Assembly: GCF_000835495.1 (NCBI RefSeq)
Contig: NW_015622544.1
Span: 949,704 to 1,013,703 of the forward strand
Reading direction: 5' to 3'
DNA length: 64,000 bases
Origin: Cladophialophora immunda
Taxonomy: Eukaryota > Ascomycota > Eurotiomycetes > Chaetothyriales > Herpotrichiellaceae
Shown: in pieces, positions 1-10,839 of the stretch
How the letters are laid out: each line of letters begins with the position of its first letter
How positions within the stretch are numbered: the first letter of the stretch is position 1
Notes under the pieces: generated by a model
Databases searched by the model: none
What the model saw: only the letters and a program-made list of their open reading frames with translations
What the model was told of the DNA's origin: nothing
Translations under genes and position numbers: made by a program

Positions 1-797
1 CCATCTTCTTTGATGATCGATAGCCGATTGCGCTCTATAGGACCAGACCGCAAACCAATGGAGCTTGTTATGCTGGAGTTGGTCCAGCTGGTGACTCGAG
101 ACCGGGCGTTGGAGTGGAGGCTTTCACGACTTGCAGCCGAGTGTACAGTGTACGGCACCTTGTCAAGATCTTCGAGCGGATCATGTTCGAGGATGGGCTG
201 AGGACACCCACTTTGACGTGAAGTGAGACCGTCGTCGGTAATTTGATAGGCGTCGAACCCGCTGACAAGCGTGGACTCCTTGTCAAAGTCGGAGAAGTGG
301 TTGCGCTGAGCCTCCAGCTGTTGTGGAGGCAGGCCGTCTTTTCTACTCAGGGACTTGCCGAGCACCCTGCGGACTCGATCGCGGAAAGTGAGCGAGAGCG
401 ATCTGGTGGTTGTGATATTTGGCTGGTCAGTCTCAAGGTACGCGCTGGCGCGAACAGTCTTTCGGAACTTGTGCGTTCTCCTCTTCCCTTTCCGAGGCAT
501 GTGCGGTTCTGTCTCTTGCGGATCTCCATGACCAGATCCATCGAGGAACTGTGCTCGGGCGATCTGGACTGCTTCCTCGTGTCTCTCCCAAGCACCCTCT
601 GAGCCTTTGTAGAACGTGGTGGTGGTGCTCTGGCGTCGCAGGAAAGGAAGGGAACGTTGAAGGCGCACACGAAGGTTGCTGCTGGGAAATGCCACAAGGG
701 ATTTCGACTTGCGGACTCGGCGATACGATGATGGTAGAGCTCCATAGTTTTCCGATCCAACTTCCGAAGAGGTCATCGCGTGCCTCGCAGCAACCAT
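1..797 (-). CDS. Conserved fungal protein of unknown function, N-terminal part (runs off window)
   Basis: An open frame of 265 codons reads leftwards and reaches the window edge without a stop, so only the N-terminal part is visible. I do not know its function. It is polar and probably disordered, with short conserved-looking islands: PSSYRRVRKSKS at residues 22-33, a basic island RSLSLTFRDRVRRVLGKS at about 132-149, and SRVTSWTNSS at 233-242 followed by NRLSIIKED. I recognise this set from a family of long, uncharacterised Pezizomycotina proteins; that is memory, not a search. The start at 797 has a strong context (GCCATGG). In-frame ATGs at 776 and 845 are alternatives, and the frame stays open upstream to about 980. 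A CTGCAG acceptor at 912-917 may join a 5' exon with an ATG at 1162, so the true N-terminus could lie further right. Confidence 0.6.
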   Translation of the reverse strand, partial: MVAARHAMTSSEVGSENYGALPSSYRRVRKSKSLVAFPSSNLRVRLQRSLPFLRRQSTTTTFYKGSEGAWERHEEAVQIARAQFLDGSGHGDPQETEPHMPRKGKRRTHKFRKTVRASAYLETDQPNITTTRSLSLTFRDRVRRVLGKSLSRKDGLPPQQLEAQRNHFSDFDKESTLVSGFDAYQITDDGLTSRQSGCPQPILEHDPLEDLDKVPYTVHSAASRESLHSNARSRVTSWTNSSITSSIGLRSGPIERNRLSIIKED

Positions 798-3700
798 GGC
801 AAAAGCATCGCCCCCGTTTCTATTGCGATAGGGGCAGTCGGTCATACTGGATATATCCAAAATTGCAGGCTGGGAGATATGGTATGAGGATGGGACGAGG
901 ACGAAGGCCGACTGCAGAAATAGGCCGCGGCCATTTTCAGGAAGGAGCAGTTGTATGGTGCAGTCGAATCACGCCTCAGTCGCGAGGAAGGTGCAGCCAT
1001 TACGTCCAACATCTTCTATAGCATCAAGCCGACCTTCGTTTCAGCCACCTGAAGGTCCCTTCCTGGGATTTCCCTCTGGGGATTGAGGCTGGAACAATCC
1101 TGTCTGTCGTGACGGTGACCAGGCTGCTCGAGATATGAAGACATAGCTTCACAGCGAGACATGTTCCAATCCCCTCAAGCTACCGAATCGAGCCCCGAGA
1201 GGCGAGAATAGAGGTCAGCGGCCATACCATCTGCGTTCAAGCATCGAGCCGCAGATGTGAGCACCAAGAATCCGAATGGTATAACATACGGGCAGTCGAC
1301 ATGGTGATCAGATCGCTCTGCCGGCAGCAAACGCCGTCGACGAACCGCGTGCGCGTCGACGGCGCGGGGCAGAACTTCTAGTGATAGACGGGGAGGAATC
1401 ATTCTCCGAACAGTTGATTGAGGTTGCAAGGCTGTTGACAATTGAACGAGAGGTGAGGCTGACCTGACCAATGTGAGCCGACACTGAGAGACGCCCCAGC
1501 CTTGGGCAGGCTACCAATCATGCCACAAGCCTAATGCTGGCAAGCTAGCAAAGCCCAGGGTGAAGCGTGAAATGCCAGCGAGTCGGTCATGCGGAAAACG
1601 CGGAAAAAGCGGAGAGAGCCGGCAACTTGGTCGCTTTTTCTTTTCGCTGCTTCAAGGCGATTGCTGCAGGCCTAGTGGTAGTGAGCCAGAAAGCACTGCC
1701 CGCTTGTTGTCTCACCAGCCCCTGTGCCTACTGGCAATGGAGGCCCAAAATTAGAAGACGACCTACTCCTTGCTTCTCGAACTACTGCGCGACGGCCGAA
1801 AAAGAAAAGACCAACAATGCCACTGCTTATCCTCGGTCCACGTTACCACGTTCGCCATCAGCTGCAGAAGCGCCATTAATCTCAATACGAGAGAGATGAC
1901 CCGAGGCTCCCTCTCCATGCGAGGTGGTGGCATGGGATCGAGTGAATGATAGTGCCGAGCCCGGAACGGACTGGAAAGTCTTTCGTGTACGCGGACCTGG
2001 TGGGGAAGAAGAGCTGAGGCATTTTCCCACACGTGCCCTGGGCGGCGGGCTGCCCTGTGTACTCGGTAGAGAAAGTGATGCGAAGATGCGTATGTGTGTG
2101 TGTGTGTGCAGCCACCGCTGTCGGGTTCATCTCAGCATCTAGTTCGTGATATGCACGACCAAGTCAGGCGTATCAGTCAGTGCTTGCATTGGCATTGTGC
2201 AGGTAAGGGGCTAAAAACTGATCAGCGGGTGCAGTGTCATTGGGTGTCATTGGTGCAGGAGGGACAGGACAGCACATGGAGCGAAGCTAGAGATGAAATT
2301 GTTCAACTTTTTTTTGTTTTGGTTCGTTTGCCTAGGTCACTCTCCGTGTTTGGGAATGAGTTGGACCCGGAATAATGATAATAATATAGCTTGTCACTGT
2401 CTTGTAAGGTACAGGCCAGCTTGCGTGTGAGACATTGCCGACGCAAACCAATGTTGGTACATGAGAGCAGGAAAACCAGTTGCTGGCTCACTACCGATTA
2501 ACGTGGACGCCCGGTCTCCGTTCGCTTTTGTGCTATTCCCCCCTCCCACCCAACCCCTTTCCATTGATGTGTGCTTTTTGGCCCAAGCCGGCGCAGAAAA
2601 GGATCGACAAACCCCGCCTCAACTTTGTCACAAGGACTCTTCCACCTGCAGCTGCCAGCTGCAAGGCCTGTCGTCACTCGTGTCCAAATCTGGCGTCACT
2701 GAACATAGCGTTGATACACTGGGGCCGCAGACCGACAACAACGCGGTGTGTCGGGCCCCAATCAAACAGTGGAAAAATATTGCAGATGAAATGCATGGTC
2801 GTATTGCTGCCTCCGGATGCAGGAAAAGTCGCTAAAAATCCATGCTGATGGCAAGGTGTACCCCCCCTGAAGACGCCGACGCTGAAACCCAACAAAGACA
2901 AGAAATTCGAGTGGTGAAATTGCTAAAAAGCGGTGATGGCCGGATAAAAGAAGCCAAACTCCAATCGGAGGCGGCGGTCGTCAATGGTCGTAGCTCGTGG
3001 GGTATCAAGGTTTCATGAGGGGCCCAATCCTGGCGTGTGGTTTCGCCGTGGCCTGGGATGTCGCCAAGGTTGGGCGAAGGGCAAAAGGCAAAGGCATGAG
3101 TTGCCGAAGGATGAATGTGTGAGATTGGTGCGAGGGTGGTGATTGGGTTTGAAAGCTCGCAGTGGGCAATTATCTGGCCTCATCTGCAGGGCACCGCGGC
3201 ATGGTGACATCAGCCTCGAATGACGTAGTCAGCAGACCCGACCGGACGTTGAGCGGCTGTGTGAGAACGGATCGAAAAGGTCGGCTAGGTCGACTGCGGA
3301 AGTTGTACATCTGCAAGGAGAAACACGAGTTAGAAATAAGCGCGTAGGGGCAGATGTGATGTGGGAGAGGGCCAAAACGTACTCGGCACTCTGCGCACTT
3401 GCCGCCAGCAGTGTCGCATCGCCCGCGGCATCCCCGAGGTTGATTTGAGCACGAGAACATGGTGTATTTTCTTTTTGCTTGTTCTGTTCTTTTCGGTGTT
3501 GGTGACAGCGCAGGAGGAGAAGAGGAATCTCGAACTGGACAGGCTGTCGGTGGATGATATGTAAACGCAGGTCGAGTGTTGAGTTGCCAATAAAAGTGAT
3601 GACGTTTGTGTACGTTTCAGATCGATGATCGTTTTGGGCCAAGGGGTCTCGCAAAGGTGTTGGGTTGTTGAGGGTGACGGTGGTTGTACCGCACAACGGA

Positions 3701-6459
3701 GTCGCAGTCTATACACAAGAGTGGTCGACGAGGCGAGGTCTTGGTTCGGTCAATGGGGTGTTTGTTGTTCAGAAGAAAAGGAGATCGAAGGCCTCGAAGA
3801 AGGCGGATGGAAGGAGAGTGATATAGTGCCCAGTCTGCGCAGTGGTGATGGTTGCAGTGGGTTATGGTTTAGCGGATCGGTGATCAGCAAGTGAGTGCAT
3901 GCCCAGCGATGCAAAAAGATGTCACGCCCCGAGCTCCGAAACCATCGGGCAAAAGTTAATGGGTCAGCCCAGCTCGGGGCTGGCCTGACACATCCACGGC
4001 TAGCACCAAGGCATCAGGGCATCAGGGCACCCAGTGCACCAAGGCCCCAAGGTCCCAGGCGGGCAAGGGACCCAGCACCACAGGCCATGGACCCCCGTCG
4101 TACTCGTCCACTTGTCCACTCGTCCTACAGGGGGCACCGCCTGACTGTTCTTCCGCTCAGTCGCGGCCTCATCACGTTATGGTTCCCCACCCCACCCTGC
4201 AGTCCCTGCACATTACGGGAGCAGAACGTACGACTTCCTTTGTTGGTCTGGTCAGTGGTCACCACATCACCGAATTGTTTTTCCCAATGGCGCCTGCACC
4301 TGCACCTGCACCTGCGCTTGTGCCTGTGCCCCCCCGTGGTCGGTGCCTGTGCCTGCGCCTGCGCCCTCGCCCTGGATCCTCGGCACCACACAACTCCCTT
4401 TCTCGCCCGCAAAAAGAGCCGTTTCCAGATACGCAGCTCATACTCCGTACATTGCTCCGTGCTCCGTACTCGGTACTTACGCGCACACAACACGCAAGCA
4501 CGTCTCCGCCGCCATCGTGCCCTCGTATAGGTATACAGAAAACGAGTCGTGCGAGTCCTCCGTCCTCCTCCCTCCCTCCTCCGGCCTCCGTTACGTACCT
4601 CCATACGAGTACTTCTCTCCGTGTTCCTTTGATCGGACCACTCAGCCCTCGTTCACCTCAGCAAATCAATAATCGAGACTGCAGGGGGAAAATTAGCCAA
4701 AGTTCCGGAAAATATCGTCCACAGCGCAGACACGAGGTTTCGCCAACTGGTTACCTTGCATGGTGTTGTGTTGTTACGTTGCGTTCTTGCCTGTGTTCCC
4801 GTGGTCCTGTCCAGCGCTTGTGGGAGTACGCTTACCCCTTTCCACCATCCACCAGGCTCTCTGCCAGCTGAATACTCCTGGTGCCCTGCAAGTTGCACTT
4901 TCCTTACTCGGTAGGCCCCTCACTCCTTAGTCAGGCTGGCATGCTACCTGGTTGCTCCAGGTGCCAGGCTCTCTCGGCGCCTATCGCCGCCCATAACTCT
5001 CTGCCTAAGGAAAACTCCCTTTTCCCTACGACGGATCCATGCGGGCTGATTCCACATCCTTATGCCATTATGTACTCCAAGTCTTCACAATGCGTCTGCC
5101 TGTCATCAAATTATCCTCTTTGTGCGATCAAGTCCGCAACGCACTCGATACGCTCCTTGTTGGGTGGGCTAAGGTGACTCACAGCACACTCTCGATTCAT
5201 ACCACTCGGTGGGACGAGCATCCACATGCTCCCAAGGCACTCACACCACGAAATATTTTACCCTTGGGGGGAAGAAAAAATCATTTTTTATTATTCGGAG
5301 CACAAAGAGTGTTCTCGGGGTTGGAAAACAGAGACAATCTCCGCAATTCATTTGTTGTCCCCGTACTTGGGCCGCTAGATCACAAGCAATTCCGGACGCC
5401 GCATCTGAAACGCGTTGCCAGCGCCTATGAATCAGCTGATGGTTTGAGGTCCAGACCACAAGCTCGCCCAGCTGGTCTAGATTCATCTCCGGATCTGATA
5501 AACGCCTGGTAAATGGCATGATTGGCATTGCGGGGTTGCACAAAGGTCGTCTGCTAGACACCTTTTCTCTTTCTGTTCCCATGGAAATAGAGGTCGTACA
5601 ATCCTCGGACCGGACCACAGTCTTCAATAGTAGTCATCACACCACTTCCACCAGTCAACCCACACCACCTCCTTTGCGTCTCGGTCCGTGGGCCAATGAA
5701 GGACCTTGCGGTTTGGATCCAAAGGCTGACAAGAGCCCACGGGAGCCCGAGCTCCCATCATACCGCTGCGTCTTGTTATGTCAGCTGCACCGTCGGAACA
5801 GTCGCTGCCCATACGCTGGACTCTGCTCCCATGGACAAGCGTATGCAGAGAACTTGAGGAAGGTACTCAGAACTCCAAAAATGAGGGGCATGGCCATCCT
5901 AGCTGTCGTTGACCAGCTTTTACAAGCGGTCCATGGCCCGAGGCCTTTGATGTTCGCGCATGTCCACAAAGATGATGCACCGGCAATGCCCTCGACCTGG
6001 AGATGGTGTCGAGCCTTTCAGGAAGTCGCCCATTTGGGGAGCCTTGGGCTTGGGGCCAGATTACTGTCGTCAACGTGATCCAGTAGCTTAGAGCATGTCG
6101 TTTCATTGCATCCAGGCCATTCCCCGCGCCTTCCTCTTGCGTCCACTGGGTCCGAAGCACAGGTCAAAGATCAACAGGGGAAATGTCCCAACTGAGAATC
6201 CTTCCACGGCGGCGCTAGAATGCCTATCGAAGCGTGTCAACCTTCGAGAAGCACTCGCGTAATCCTTGCTCCTTGGAGCGCTATCCCCCCACACTTGGTG
6301 AATCAGCAGGCCAACACCCACCCTTGATGCCTCTATACTCTTCTTAGTCACTTTCAATTCCCTCCTTTGGACAAGCCGTGGAATCCTGACTGTCGGCACT
6401 GCGAAGCTCTGTCACTCGTTGCCGATCATCCGGCTGCCTCTTCCCGCTCTTTGACCTAT
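798..6459. other. Long intergenic region, no supported gene
   Basis: About 5.7 kb between the 5' end of the left-edge gene and the 3' end of the inositol phosphatase gene. No reading frame here has recognisable protein composition. It holds a GT run at 2092-2108, low-complexity Pro/Ala-type sequence at 4000-4400, and a TACTCCGTAC motif at 4441-4450 with related CTCCGTAC copies to 4470. The left part may contain 5' exons or leader of the left-edge gene. Confidence 0.5.
4291..4369. repeat. CACCTG/GCCTGT hexamer-like microsatellite
   Basis: A run of imperfect hexamers (CACCTG, then CTGTGC and CTGCGC variants) interrupted by a C7 tract. It lies in an intergenic region and has no coding meaning that I can see. 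Confidence 0.7.
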
Positions 6460-7842
6460 TCAACCCATGAGCAGAGATCTGATAATCAACCATCCACCCA
6501 CAACGCCAATTGTCGTTGCAACCAGCAACCCGTTCCCTTCCCACGTCAACGCCAGATAAGCCATGATCCCCACGGCCAGCTCCTTCCTACGTGCCTGGAC
6601 CCTCTTGCTCCTCCACTCCGGGTCGATGCCGAATGGTGCTGTCGGGCCCCTCTCACCCTCCACCTGCCCTGCATTGGATACCGCCCTCAAGGGCACTGAG
6701 GCTGCCAGTGCTACGGGACGGTGATCTGAGGTTGCAAAGAGCGGCAGACACGTGTATCTCTGCGGAGTCACTTTGACGTCACCTCCCTGGGGGCTCGAGA
6801 AGAATATTCGGTCGCACCAACTGGGCCAGCGATGACGTGCCCAGCTCCAGTGTTGTCGGTCTTCTCCAGTGACCAGGAGGACAGCCTTGCTTCCGTCAGT
6901 GTTGTACTTGTAGGTGGGTGGGAACGTGATTGGCGCTTCTGTCAACCCGTGTAGAGTCTTGCCAGCCTTGACCTGCTGAGTAAGTTGGTCTTCAGCGAGC
7001 AGATCGCGGAAGTGTATGGGATCGTCTCTGTTCGCGCTGGGCTGCGGGAATTTGTCCTCGACGTCCTGTGGAGACGGTTGTAGCAGTGACGTGCGATAGT
7101 TGAGGTCACCAGCGAAGAAGAAATATGATGATGCTGAGTACATCCCTCTTTCTTCAGCAAGGGTCTCATGCTCTTGCCAAGCGAGTTCTCCCTGCAGCAG
7201 AGGCGCATCTTCCCCTTCTTCGCCCCCAGGCAACGGAGCCTTGAGCCTCTGATCCGGGAGGAATACTAATCTCCGCATAATGTTCTTGTAATCCTCATTT
7301 CGCCTCTCGAGAGCATCTTCCATGGGCGCCAGATGGGCCGAAACAAAGGTGAATTCAACTTCTCCGCCCTCGTCATCGACCTCGCCATCTGCTGGGGAAC
7401 CACCTCGTGTGGTTCGATATCCCAGCTGGACGCCCACGGCGCCTTTGTTACCCATTTCGCTCACGCCCACGCCCGCTCCGGCCGTCCTTACCCACGTGAG
7501 GTGATTGACGACGTCATCCCTCAGAAAGACCATGATGGCGGTCATGCCCAGGTTCCTGCTCACCACGTTCACGTATCCGTGGTCCTTGGAGGCGAGCCTG
7601 ACGACCTCCCGGAACGCCTTGAAATACGGCGTCAAGAACGAGCCCCCGAGGAAAGCATAGCTGATGGGCGCGAGCTCCTGCAGGCAGAGGACGAGAAGCT
7701 CTGGGGGGTCGCTGCGTGGCGGGAGGGCGTGGAAGAGATACGGCGCAAAATTTGCTGGGTCGACGAGGGTTCGGGCGCAGTTGTATGTCAAGATGTAGAC
7801 GCTGAGGGAGTCTCCGTCGTCGGATGCAGTTTGATTGGCCAT
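6460..7842 (-). CDS. Inositol polyphosphate 5-phosphatase-type enzyme, tail-anchored
   Basis: An intronless 460-residue protein of the endonuclease/exonuclease/phosphatase fold, inositol 5-phosphatase branch. The family removes the 5-phosphate from phosphoinositides or inositol phosphates with Mg2+. Visible signatures are TYN near residue 20, the metal-binding LQEL (Glu56), MGNKGAVGV at 130-138, GDLNYR at 245-250, PSWCDRI at 340-346 and SDHRPV at 372-377. All key residues of the class appear intact. A hydrophobic stretch at about 438-458, right before the C-terminus, looks like a tail anchor, so the catalytic domain would face the cytosol on an internal membrane. There is no SAC domain, so it is not a full synaptojanin (Inp51-53 type); it is closer to small stand-alone fungal 5-phosphatases. 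The start is the first ATG of the frame. The substrate is not readable from sequence. Confidence 0.88.
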   Translation of the reverse strand: MANQTASDDGDSLSVYILTYNCARTLVDPANFAPYLFHALPPRSDPPELLVLCLQELAPISYAFLGGSFLTPYFKAFREVVRLASKDHGYVNVVSRNLGMTAIMVFLRDDVVNHLTWVRTAGAGVGVSEMGNKGAVGVQLGYRTTRGGSPADGEVDDEGGEVEFTFVSAHLAPMEDALERRNEDYKNIMRRLVFLPDQRLKAPLPGGEEGEDAPLLQGELAWQEHETLAEERGMYSASSYFFFAGDLNYRTSLLQPSPQDVEDKFPQPSANRDDPIHFRDLLAEDQLTQQVKAGKTLHGLTEAPITFPPTYKYNTDGSKAVLLVTGEDRQHWSWARHRWPSWCDRIFFSSPQGGDVKVTPQRYTCLPLFATSDHRPVALAASVPLRAVSNAGQVEGERGPTAPFGIDPEWRSKRVQARRKELAVGIMAYLALTWEGNGLLVATTIGVVGGWLIIRSLLMG

Positions 7843-9126
7843 TCTGTCTAGGGCAGAAATGGGAGTGTGTGTGTGGTGAGTGATGAATTCAGTTTAATTG
7901 TTTGTCTTTCAGGAGATGGTGGGTATGTGAGAATGGCAGCTGCAAACAGCCTGGGAAGACCATTGAGCTAGGCCCGACCTGATGGTATTAGACACCTGGA
8001 TGGAGATCAATCTTGCAGAAAAGAGAGGCAACGTAGGCACCGTGGAAGAGGTGGCATGGTCGAAGTTGTCGTGTGGTTGTTTCTTGCACTTGGTGTCTTC
8101 CAAGGACGATGCCGTCATTTGCCCGGTGAGGGATCCAGATGTGGTTTAGCTCGCGGCTAACTTGTTCTAGGTAATCTTCAGCCTCGTGAGCTCAGCCTGG
8201 TGGCCCTCGTACAAGCCGATCTACTTGCCTTTGTCTTCTCTATCAAGACAGTCTGCATGGGTTAGCCAAGAGATCCAGAAAAAGGACGGGCCAAGACTTG
8301 GTCTCAATGTTGTGACAGTTTCTCCGATGGGCGCATGCCGCTTGCAATGAACACGCACACATTACGCAGCCAGCTGCCACTTACACCTTTGTTGTCCCCC
8401 TGGCATTCATCCATACGAGTAAGCAGTCGAAGTAATCTCCTGCGCCTTTTCGATAAACTTCACCCATCACGGCTATCTATCTAAGCGCGTATCAGTTCCC
8501 GCGAAGATTGCGACTGAGCAGGGTTCCGGCATCTTGGGCTGACAAGGACCGCCCTCTGCCGGGGGGAAGGCATGCACAGGAACCATGGATCCCCAGTTCG
8601 TCTGTGCCATGTGGCTCTCGACTGCTTCCGCTCCCAGCGTGCTAGTCGTTTTACATCAGACCTGTCAGCGGAGGGGCGTGCGAAGGGGCCTGGAAACTGA
8701 AACGGCCTGTGGGGGAAATTCAGTGGTTCAAAGACCCTCTTTGGAGAACGGCGCAAGCTCCATCGACCCCAAAGAATCCTTCCGATTAGAAAGGTACGTG
8801 GATTTAGATTCGAGTATGAAACACGAGGTCTTCTGAGGAGAATTAGAATTTGCCGCATTCATTTGAGCCCTGCCATCATAAAGTGTATTTTCATACATGG
8901 TGAAAAGTCTTGATTAAAACCCCAATAATACAGTGCAAAATCTTTGGCCGGGCTGGCGGCGTATGACACAACAGACGGTCGCTGAACATGAATCCCATGA
9001 CTGTTAATACGTGAAATCCGAAACAAAAGCCAAACCACATAAACAGAACGCTTTCCGAAACCCCGATAATGCAGTTTTCCGCCGTTAAAACTACATGCCA
9101 CTTCTCCCAGGCACACGAGGGCAGCT
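7843..9126. other. Intergenic: phosphatase promoter side and FAD oxidase 3' side
   Basis: About 1.3 kb. The left part is upstream of the phosphatase gene and has a GTGTGTGTGT run near 7866-7875. The right part, 8830-9126, is downstream of the FAD oxidase gene. I see no gene. Confidence 0.5.
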
Positions 9127-10839
9127 CTACGGGCCAGTAGGGCTGGGCGGTCCAGCCAGCTTGAAGTACCCCGGCTGCAGCGTCTGGAACACGCCCCTGG
9201 GATCGTACTCGGCGGCAATGCTCTGCAGCCGGGCCTGGTTGGCCGAGCCGTAGCCGGCAATGACGTCCTGGAACTGGCTGGCGTAGTTCATGTAGATGTA
9301 GTCCTCGCACAGCCCCATCGACTGGGCCAGGGCCACGGTGCGGTCGATGATGCGCTGGTTGGCCTGGAGGATCCGGGTGTCGTCGGCGGCGTCGGTCCAC
9401 ATCATGTTCGTGTTGAGCAGCAGGAACGGGCCCGCGGAGGCGGAGAGGCCCAGCGGGTTCCCGCCGTTCTTGGTCATGCCCGCTAGCTGGCCCTCGGTGA
9501 TGACCTGCAGAGTCGCGGCCGGCACCAGACCGGCGGCATCCTTGATCGAGTCGAGCTCCTCAAAGAAGATGTCTCGGACCGAGGCCGTGTGGTTCTTGTT
9601 GAGCTTGTACGTGGCTGCCCAGTAGGTCTCCCGCAGTCCGTCGGGGTTGCTGGCGTTGAATTCCTGAGTCAGGTCTGCCAATGTGCGGACTTTGGTGGTG
9701 TCGGAAATGGCGGGGATGGACAAGTATTCGTCGAAGATGGATGCGTTGGCAACGGGTTTTGCGTATTGCAGGTCGGCAGCGGCGATGTTGAGATCGGCAG
9801 ATTGTGCATAGGCGAACGACAGGATTTGCGCGGCGTTGGGGTCCTGAGGCGAGTTGACTCCGACGTTGTAGAAGGCGTCGATGAGAGCGTCGAACTGGTC
9901 TTCCGTGGACACGCGGCCGCCACCCCACATCAAGCCGCCAGGGAGAGGAATGGCGTTCAGCGTGAATTTGGTCACGATGCCGAAGTTGTTGCCACCTCCT
10001 CGCAGGGCAAAGTACAGGTCACTGTTCTGGGTGGCGCTGGCAGTGACAATGGTACCGCGCGCAGTGACCACTTCATAGCTGACGACATTGTCGCAGGCCC
10101 AGCCGTAGATGTTGGAGAAGAAAGAAATACCGCCGCCAGTGGTGAGGCCACCCACTCCAATGGCTGAAACACGGCCGCCAATCACCGTCACACCGGCAGG
10201 CTGTAGAGTGGTGTACACGGTGAACCACGTATTACCAGGGCCAATGGCGGCGGTCTTCTTGTCAGGTGAGAGTTGGATTGCGTTGATCTTCTCGAGTGAC
10301 ATGGTGATACCGCCCTGGATGTTGGAGGCGCCGGCGAAGGCTGCATGCCCACCGGACTTGGCTGCAAAGGGACATTGGGTGAGTCGGGAGAGCAAGATTG
10401 CTATCGATACTTGGGTCGCACTGGTCGGTTTGAAGATACAGTAAGGGTCAACACTTTCTTGCTGAATAGACCAGTACGCGTCGGTAAAGGCATTGTAGGC
10501 TTGACTGCCTTGCGCAATCACGTTTGATGACCTAAAGAGGAGCCTCAGAGTGTCACACTGGAGGAAGCTGTCAGTGGGTAAACCAGGGAGGCTGTCTGAC
10601 GGATCTTGGGGACTTCGACGATGCTTTGGGGGTGGATGAAAACTCACTGCAATCGAGCATGCAGAGATAGACGATCTCTTGGTGAGGGAACCCAGCTCTG
10701 GCAGGCCCGACACATTGACGCCTTGATCAATGAGTGCCTGGGTGACGTTGAAATCAGGTGGCTCAAAGGTGCTGTCCTGGGCGGCGATGCACGCCGCAAA
10801 CCCCAGGCCGAGGGCAGCCACGTGCAGGGAGAAGAGCAT
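9127..10839 (-). CDS. Secreted berberine-bridge-type FAD-linked oxidoreductase
   Basis: Two exons (10648-10839 and 9127-10557) split by a 90-nt GTGAGT...CTCCAG intron that happens to be in frame; the spliced product is 540 residues. The start at 10839 gives a signal peptide (MLFSLHVAALGLGFAACIAA). The FAD-binding PCMH fold follows: SGGH carries the His expected to bind FAD covalently, then GVGGLTTGGG, GWACDNV and LRGGGNNFGIVT. The C-terminus has a BBE domain (YMNYAS..., YDPRGVF). Family members oxidise sugars, alkaloids or phenolics, using O2 as electron acceptor. I see no Cys in the usual second-linkage position (GVGG followed by LTTGGG), so attachment may be by His alone. The substrate cannot be read from sequence. 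Neighbours give no pathway hint. Confidence 0.87.
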   Translation of the reverse strand: MLFSLHVAALGLGFAACIAAQDSTFEPPDFNVTQALIDQGVNVSGLPELGSLTKRSSISACSIAVSFHPPPKHRRSPQDPSDSLPGLPTDSFLQCDTLRLLFRSSNVIAQGSQAYNAFTDAYWSIQQESVDPYCIFKPTSATQVSIAILLSRLTQCPFAAKSGGHAAFAGASNIQGGITMSLEKINAIQLSPDKKTAAIGPGNTWFTVYTTLQPAGVTVIGGRVSAIGVGGLTTGGGISFFSNIYGWACDNVVSYEVVTARGTIVTASATQNSDLYFALRGGGNNFGIVTKFTLNAIPLPGGLMWGGGRVSTEDQFDALIDAFYNVGVNSPQDPNAAQILSFAYAQSADLNIAAADLQYAKPVANASIFDEYLSIPAISDTTKVRTLADLTQEFNASNPDGLRETYWAATYKLNKNHTASVRDIFFEELDSIKDAAGLVPAATLQVITEGQLAGMTKNGGNPLGLSASAGPFLLLNTNMMWTDAADDTRILQANQRIIDRTVALAQSMGLCEDYIYMNYASQFQDVIAGYGSANQARLQSIAAEYDPRGVFQTLQPGYFKLAGPPSPTGP